DNA of 10,719 nt from Myxococcales bacterium (GTDB lineage: Bacteria > Myxococcota_A > Polyangia > Palsa-1104). The DNA is taken from NCBI GenBank assembly GCA_023248835.1, contig JAHFDU010000116.1:1-10719 (forward strand). Direction: 5' to 3'. This document shows positions 8,543-10,719 of this stretch, piece by piece. The notes beneath the pieces are model-generated. The model did no database searches, was not told where the DNA came from, and was given only the letters and a program-made list of their open reading frames with translations. Made by a program: the position numbers and the translations under genes. Position 1 is the first letter of the stretch. Every line of letters starts with the position of its first letter.

Positions 8543-8616
8543 GATCGCGATCAACAACGTTCATCGCATTTCTCGTCGAGAACTGAAAAACTTGACCAGT
8601 CAACATTCTATGCATA
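8543..8616. repeat. Run of four short palindromes
   Basis: These are GATCGCGATC (8543-8552), TTCTCG-T-CGAGAA (8570-8582), TTGAC-CA-GTCAA (8592-8603) and TATGCATA (8609-8616). They occupy the kinase-proximal half of the gap between kinase and regulator, inside the putative element. Each alone could be chance; the density is unusual. The TTGAC half-sites could serve as an operator, but no matching -10 box is placed to make a promoter. Confidence 0.5.
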
Positions 8617-8628
8617 CCCCGCGAACGG

Positions 8629-10665
8629 TTATCTCGGCAGCAGCACGCGCACCCGAGTCCCTTTTCCAACCGCACTATCGAGTTCGAGACTGCCGCCGTG
8701 GTTGCGAACAATGTCGGCGGCAATGGTCAACCCGAGGCCGGTGCCCTGGCCGCGCTTTTTGGTGGTGAAGAACGGATCGAGCACAGACGAGAGGTGCTCG
8801 GCGGCGATACCGGTGCCGTTGTCGGCGATTTCAATCGCTACCCGCTCGGCACTGGTGGTCGCGCGCGCCACCACGAGTCCACCCTGATCGCAGGCATCGC
8901 AAGCGTTCACCATGAGATTCACCAATACTTGTTCGAGCTGACCCGGATCGGCCGCGACCGACGCTGCTTCGCTCGCATCCACCACCAGCTGCACTTTGGA
9001 TTGGCGAAACCGATGCTCGAGCAAGGCCGCGGCCTGATGCAGCAGCTGCGTCGGCTGCACCGCCATCTTTTCGATCGACCGCAGGCGAGCAAAATCGAGC
9101 AGCTGCCGAATCGTCGATGACACTTTCTCCACCTGCATCAGGATGGACTGCAATCCTTTGCGCAACGATTCAGCGTTGAGCTCGTTGCCGACCTTGGCGA
9201 GCAGCTGCTCGGCGCGCCCCGAGATCACCGCCAGTGGCGTTCCCACCTCGTGCGCTACGCCCGCCGCCAGCGTGCCGACAGTGGCGAGTTTTTCAGCGCG
9301 AATTAGACTGCGTTCGAGCGCATGCAACGCGCTGCGATCGTGCAGCAGCACAAAACAGTCGACGTCCGGCAAGGGATGCCCGAGGGGAATTGCGTGCAAA
9401 TCAACGTGGCGTGCCTTGCCGCCCAACTGCAGCCGCAGACCCACAGCCTGCTTGGTCTCGCGCGTCGCCCGCGCATCGGCGACCAATTTCTCGACAGCAG
9501 AGATCTCCGCTTCGAGCGCACCGGCGAGCATCTCGCGCAGAGTGCCCGACGAGCATCCACCGGTTTCGAGCAGAAACCGATTGGCTGCGGTAATTTTGCT
9601 GTGGCGGTCAAGGGCCAACACGCCAAGCGGAATCGCCTCGACGATTTTCTCCGCGCGCTCGCGCAAAGCCGCTGTCGCCTCGGCCAACCTCAACGCTTCT
9701 GCCAAGCCTTGTTCACGACGCCGTTGCCGGTTTCCAAGCAGACCAAACAGGCCCACCACCAGGCCCGCAAGCGAGGTAGTGATCGCCAACCGAATGGTCG
9801 CCAATCGCCACCGTTGCTGCACTCGGCGCGCCGAAGTCACCACTGCGACGGACCACGGTCGCGCACCCCGCGCCGCCACCGGAGAAAACGCGACCAGCGC
9901 TCTCTGCTCGCCAAAACCAAGTCGACCGGCACTCTCCTTCTCTAGGAAAACCGATCCCTGCTGGCCAGCGGCCATGTCTGCCAACACGCCCGCCAGTTCG
10001 CCGGCTCGCTCTTGCCTACTATCGCTCCAGCCGCGCGGTTGGTCGCCCAATCCTTCACCGAATTCTGTCCACCGCGTGCTGCCGTCGACCACCAACCAGC
10101 GCGTCAGCTCGGGCCGCCCTGCCTTGGCGATCGCCGTCATCCCCTCATAGAGCAACAGCGCGTCGAACTCAAGTACGGCCACGCGGTTGCCTCGCCGCAC
10201 TGCCAACAGTCGAACTTTCTCGCCTCCAGCGTCGGCTGCGGCGATCGCTCTTGACCACACCGGCAGTTCGTCGCCGCTGGCAGCAATCAACCGCTGCCGC
10301 AGCGAGGCGATGTTGTCGTCGACGGTAGCCGATCTCGGTTCACTGAAAATCGGCTTTCCGTCCGAGCTGAATAGGTCGACGCGGCGATAGCGCGGTTGCA
10401 GTCGGAGCCGTTCCCTCGCGTCGCCAGCGGTTCCACTCTCGGCAAGATCAGAAACGTCGTCGGTAAGGAATTCCATGCGTTGAGTCAGCATCAACGCTAC
10501 CGCTCGGGTTAGCGCCGCCTGGTCCGAAGTCAAGTCAGCCAGTGCCGCGGCTTGAGAGCGCCGCAAATCAAGGTAACTGACCAGGAGCATGGTCCCGAGC
10601 GCTACCATCATCACCAGTCGAAGGGCTACATTTGGCTGCAAGACGCGTTGAGGCATCGCTTGCAT
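8629..10665 (-). CDS. Membrane-bound sensor histidine kinase with extracytoplasmic sensor, PAS-like domain and HisKA/HATPase core
   Basis: This 678-residue protein would phosphorylate the response regulator encoded next. A membrane segment at about 13-31 and another at about 291-311 flank a roughly 260-residue extracytoplasmic region. That region has Cache-like strands such as RRVDLFSSDGKPIFSE (about 94-109) and WSVAVVTSA (271-279), so a dCache-type sensor is likely but not proven. A helical linker (312-335) leads to a PAS-like domain (about 337-447, IPLGVLALDRHSKITAANR). The kinase core follows: H-box AAGVAHEVGTPLAV with phospho-acceptor H472, N-box NLMVNACDA with N587, G1 DNGTGI (615-620), F-box PFFTTKK (631-637), G2 GTGLGL (641-646). 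All catalytic motifs are intact. No receiver or REC domain is fused. The ligand cannot be read from the sequence. The start is less certain: M1 and M4 are both possible, neither has a good Shine-Dalgarno, and the frame stays open upstream to the window edge. Confidence 0.95.
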   Translation of the reverse strand: MQAMPQRVLQPNVALRLVMMVALGTMLLVSYLDLRRSQAAALADLTSDQAALTRAVALMLTQRMEFLTDDVSDLAESGTAGDARERLRLQPRYRRVDLFSSDGKPIFSEPRSATVDDNIASLRQRLIAASGDELPVWSRAIAAADAGGEKVRLLAVRRGNRVAVLEFDALLLYEGMTAIAKAGRPELTRWLVVDGSTRWTEFGEGLGDQPRGWSDSRQERAGELAGVLADMAAGQQGSVFLEKESAGRLGFGEQRALVAFSPVAARGARPWSVAVVTSARRVQQRWRLATIRLAITTSLAGLVVGLFGLLGNRQRRREQGLAEALRLAEATAALRERAEKIVEAIPLGVLALDRHSKITAANRFLLETGGCSSGTLREMLAGALEAEISAVEKLVADARATRETKQAVGLRLQLGGKARHVDLHAIPLGHPLPDVDCFVLLHDRSALHALERSLIRAEKLATVGTLAAGVAHEVGTPLAVISGRAEQLLAKVGNELNAESLRKGLQSILMQVEKVSSTIRQLLDFARLRSIEKMAVQPTQLLHQAAALLEHRFRQSKVQLVVDASEAASVAADPGQLEQVLVNLMVNACDACDQGGLVVARATTSAERVAIEIADNGTGIAAEHLSSVLDPFFTTKKRGQGTGLGLTIAADIVRNHGGSLELDSAVGKGTRVRVLLPR

Positions 10666-10672
10666 TATGCAA
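10660..10672. promoter_or_regulatory. Inverted repeat overlapping the kinase start codon
   Basis: TTGCAT-T-ATGCAA on the plus strand is a perfect 6-bp-arm palindrome covering the annotated ATG (10663-10665). A regulator bound here would block transcription or initiation of the operon. It may equally be chance; no consensus for this regulator is known from the window. The rest of the visible leader (10673-10719) shows no clear -35/-10 pair and no GG-N10-GC sigma-54 element. Confidence 0.35.
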
Positions 10673-10719
10673 CAACGGCTTGCAAAACGCGAATTGTGAC
10701 GAAATCTAGAGTGAGACAG

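Larger units (their letters stand above)
8453..8631. mobile_element. Putative MITE-like element with 9-bp terminal inverted repeats between kinase and regulator
   Basis: Plus-strand TAACCGTTC (8453-8461) and GAACGGTTA (8623-8631) are perfect reverse complements. They bracket a 179-bp block holding at least seven short palindromes and no convincing gene. The outermost bases of both ends are TA, which would fit a TA target-site duplication as made by IS630/Tc1-mariner-type transposases. The right end contains the kinase stop codon (TAA on the minus strand). Removing the block and one TA rejoins the minus strand as AGA-TA-AACG, which keeps a TAA stop and leaves only about 20 bases to the regulator start, an ordinary operon spacing. 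No transposase is present, so any mobilisation would be in trans. Short inverted repeats also arise by chance or as regulatory structure, so the call is tentative. Confidence 0.45.

Noticed and set aside
8575..8603. TTGACT on the minus strand as a -35 box for the regulator gene
   Set aside because: No -10-like hexamer follows at 16-18 bases. The TTGAC is better explained as one arm of a short palindrome.
8460..8723. An 87-codon minus-strand frame spanning the kinase end and the gap
   Set aside because: It overlaps the kinase catalytic region in another frame, then runs through the hairpin cluster. Its product is low-complexity Gly/Arg at the end with no recognisable features.
9143..10150. 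A 335-codon open frame on the plus strand
   Set aside because: It is antisense to the intact kinase gene, rich in Ser/Arg/Pro/Ala, and shows no motif.
10661..10668. CATAAT on the minus strand as a -10 box for the kinase gene
   Set aside because: It overlaps the annotated ATG, so it could only serve a downstream start, and no -35 box is found at a proper distance.

Overview
The window carries three genes, all read on the minus strand, in the order sensor histidine kinase (8629-10665), NtrC-type response regulator (7083-8429) and a very large tetratricopeptide-like repeat protein (1-7016) that is still open at the left edge. There are no RNA genes, CRISPR arrays or recognisable transposase genes. 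GC content is high. The kinase H-box (AHEVGTPLAVISGRAE), an NtrC-type partner and a giant cytoplasmic TPR protein are a combination I associate with Myxococcota or related former Deltaproteobacteria. That placement is an inference from style, not a match to a named genome.

Layout from transcription start to end (right to left): 10666-10719 is a short leader with a small inverted repeat overlapping the kinase start. The kinase has two membrane segments, a roughly 260-residue extracytoplasmic sensor region, a PAS-like domain and a complete HisKA/HATPase core. A 199-bp gap follows (8430-8628). It is unusually rich in palindromes, and perfect 9-bp inverted repeats bracket it; one of them contains the kinase stop codon. 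It looks like a small non-autonomous inserted element. Next comes the response regulator (receiver, AAA+, Fis-type HTH). Its AAA+ domain has intact Walker motifs but a shortened, degenerate GAFTGA loop. A 66-bp gap with a strong Shine-Dalgarno (GGAGG) leads into the giant gene.

The giant gene reads without a stop for 2338 codons to the window edge. It encodes about 30 copies of a roughly 72-residue unit, which fits a pair of TPR-like helical hairpins. It has no signal peptide or membrane segment, so it is probably a cytoplasmic scaffold-like solenoid.

The simplest reading is a co-oriented, probably co-transcribed signalling unit. An envelope sensor kinase would phosphorylate the regulator, and the giant repeat protein would be either its output or a partner of the pathway. 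The degenerate GAFTGA loop makes ordinary sigma-54 activation by this regulator doubtful, and this is the most functionally interesting anomaly in the window.
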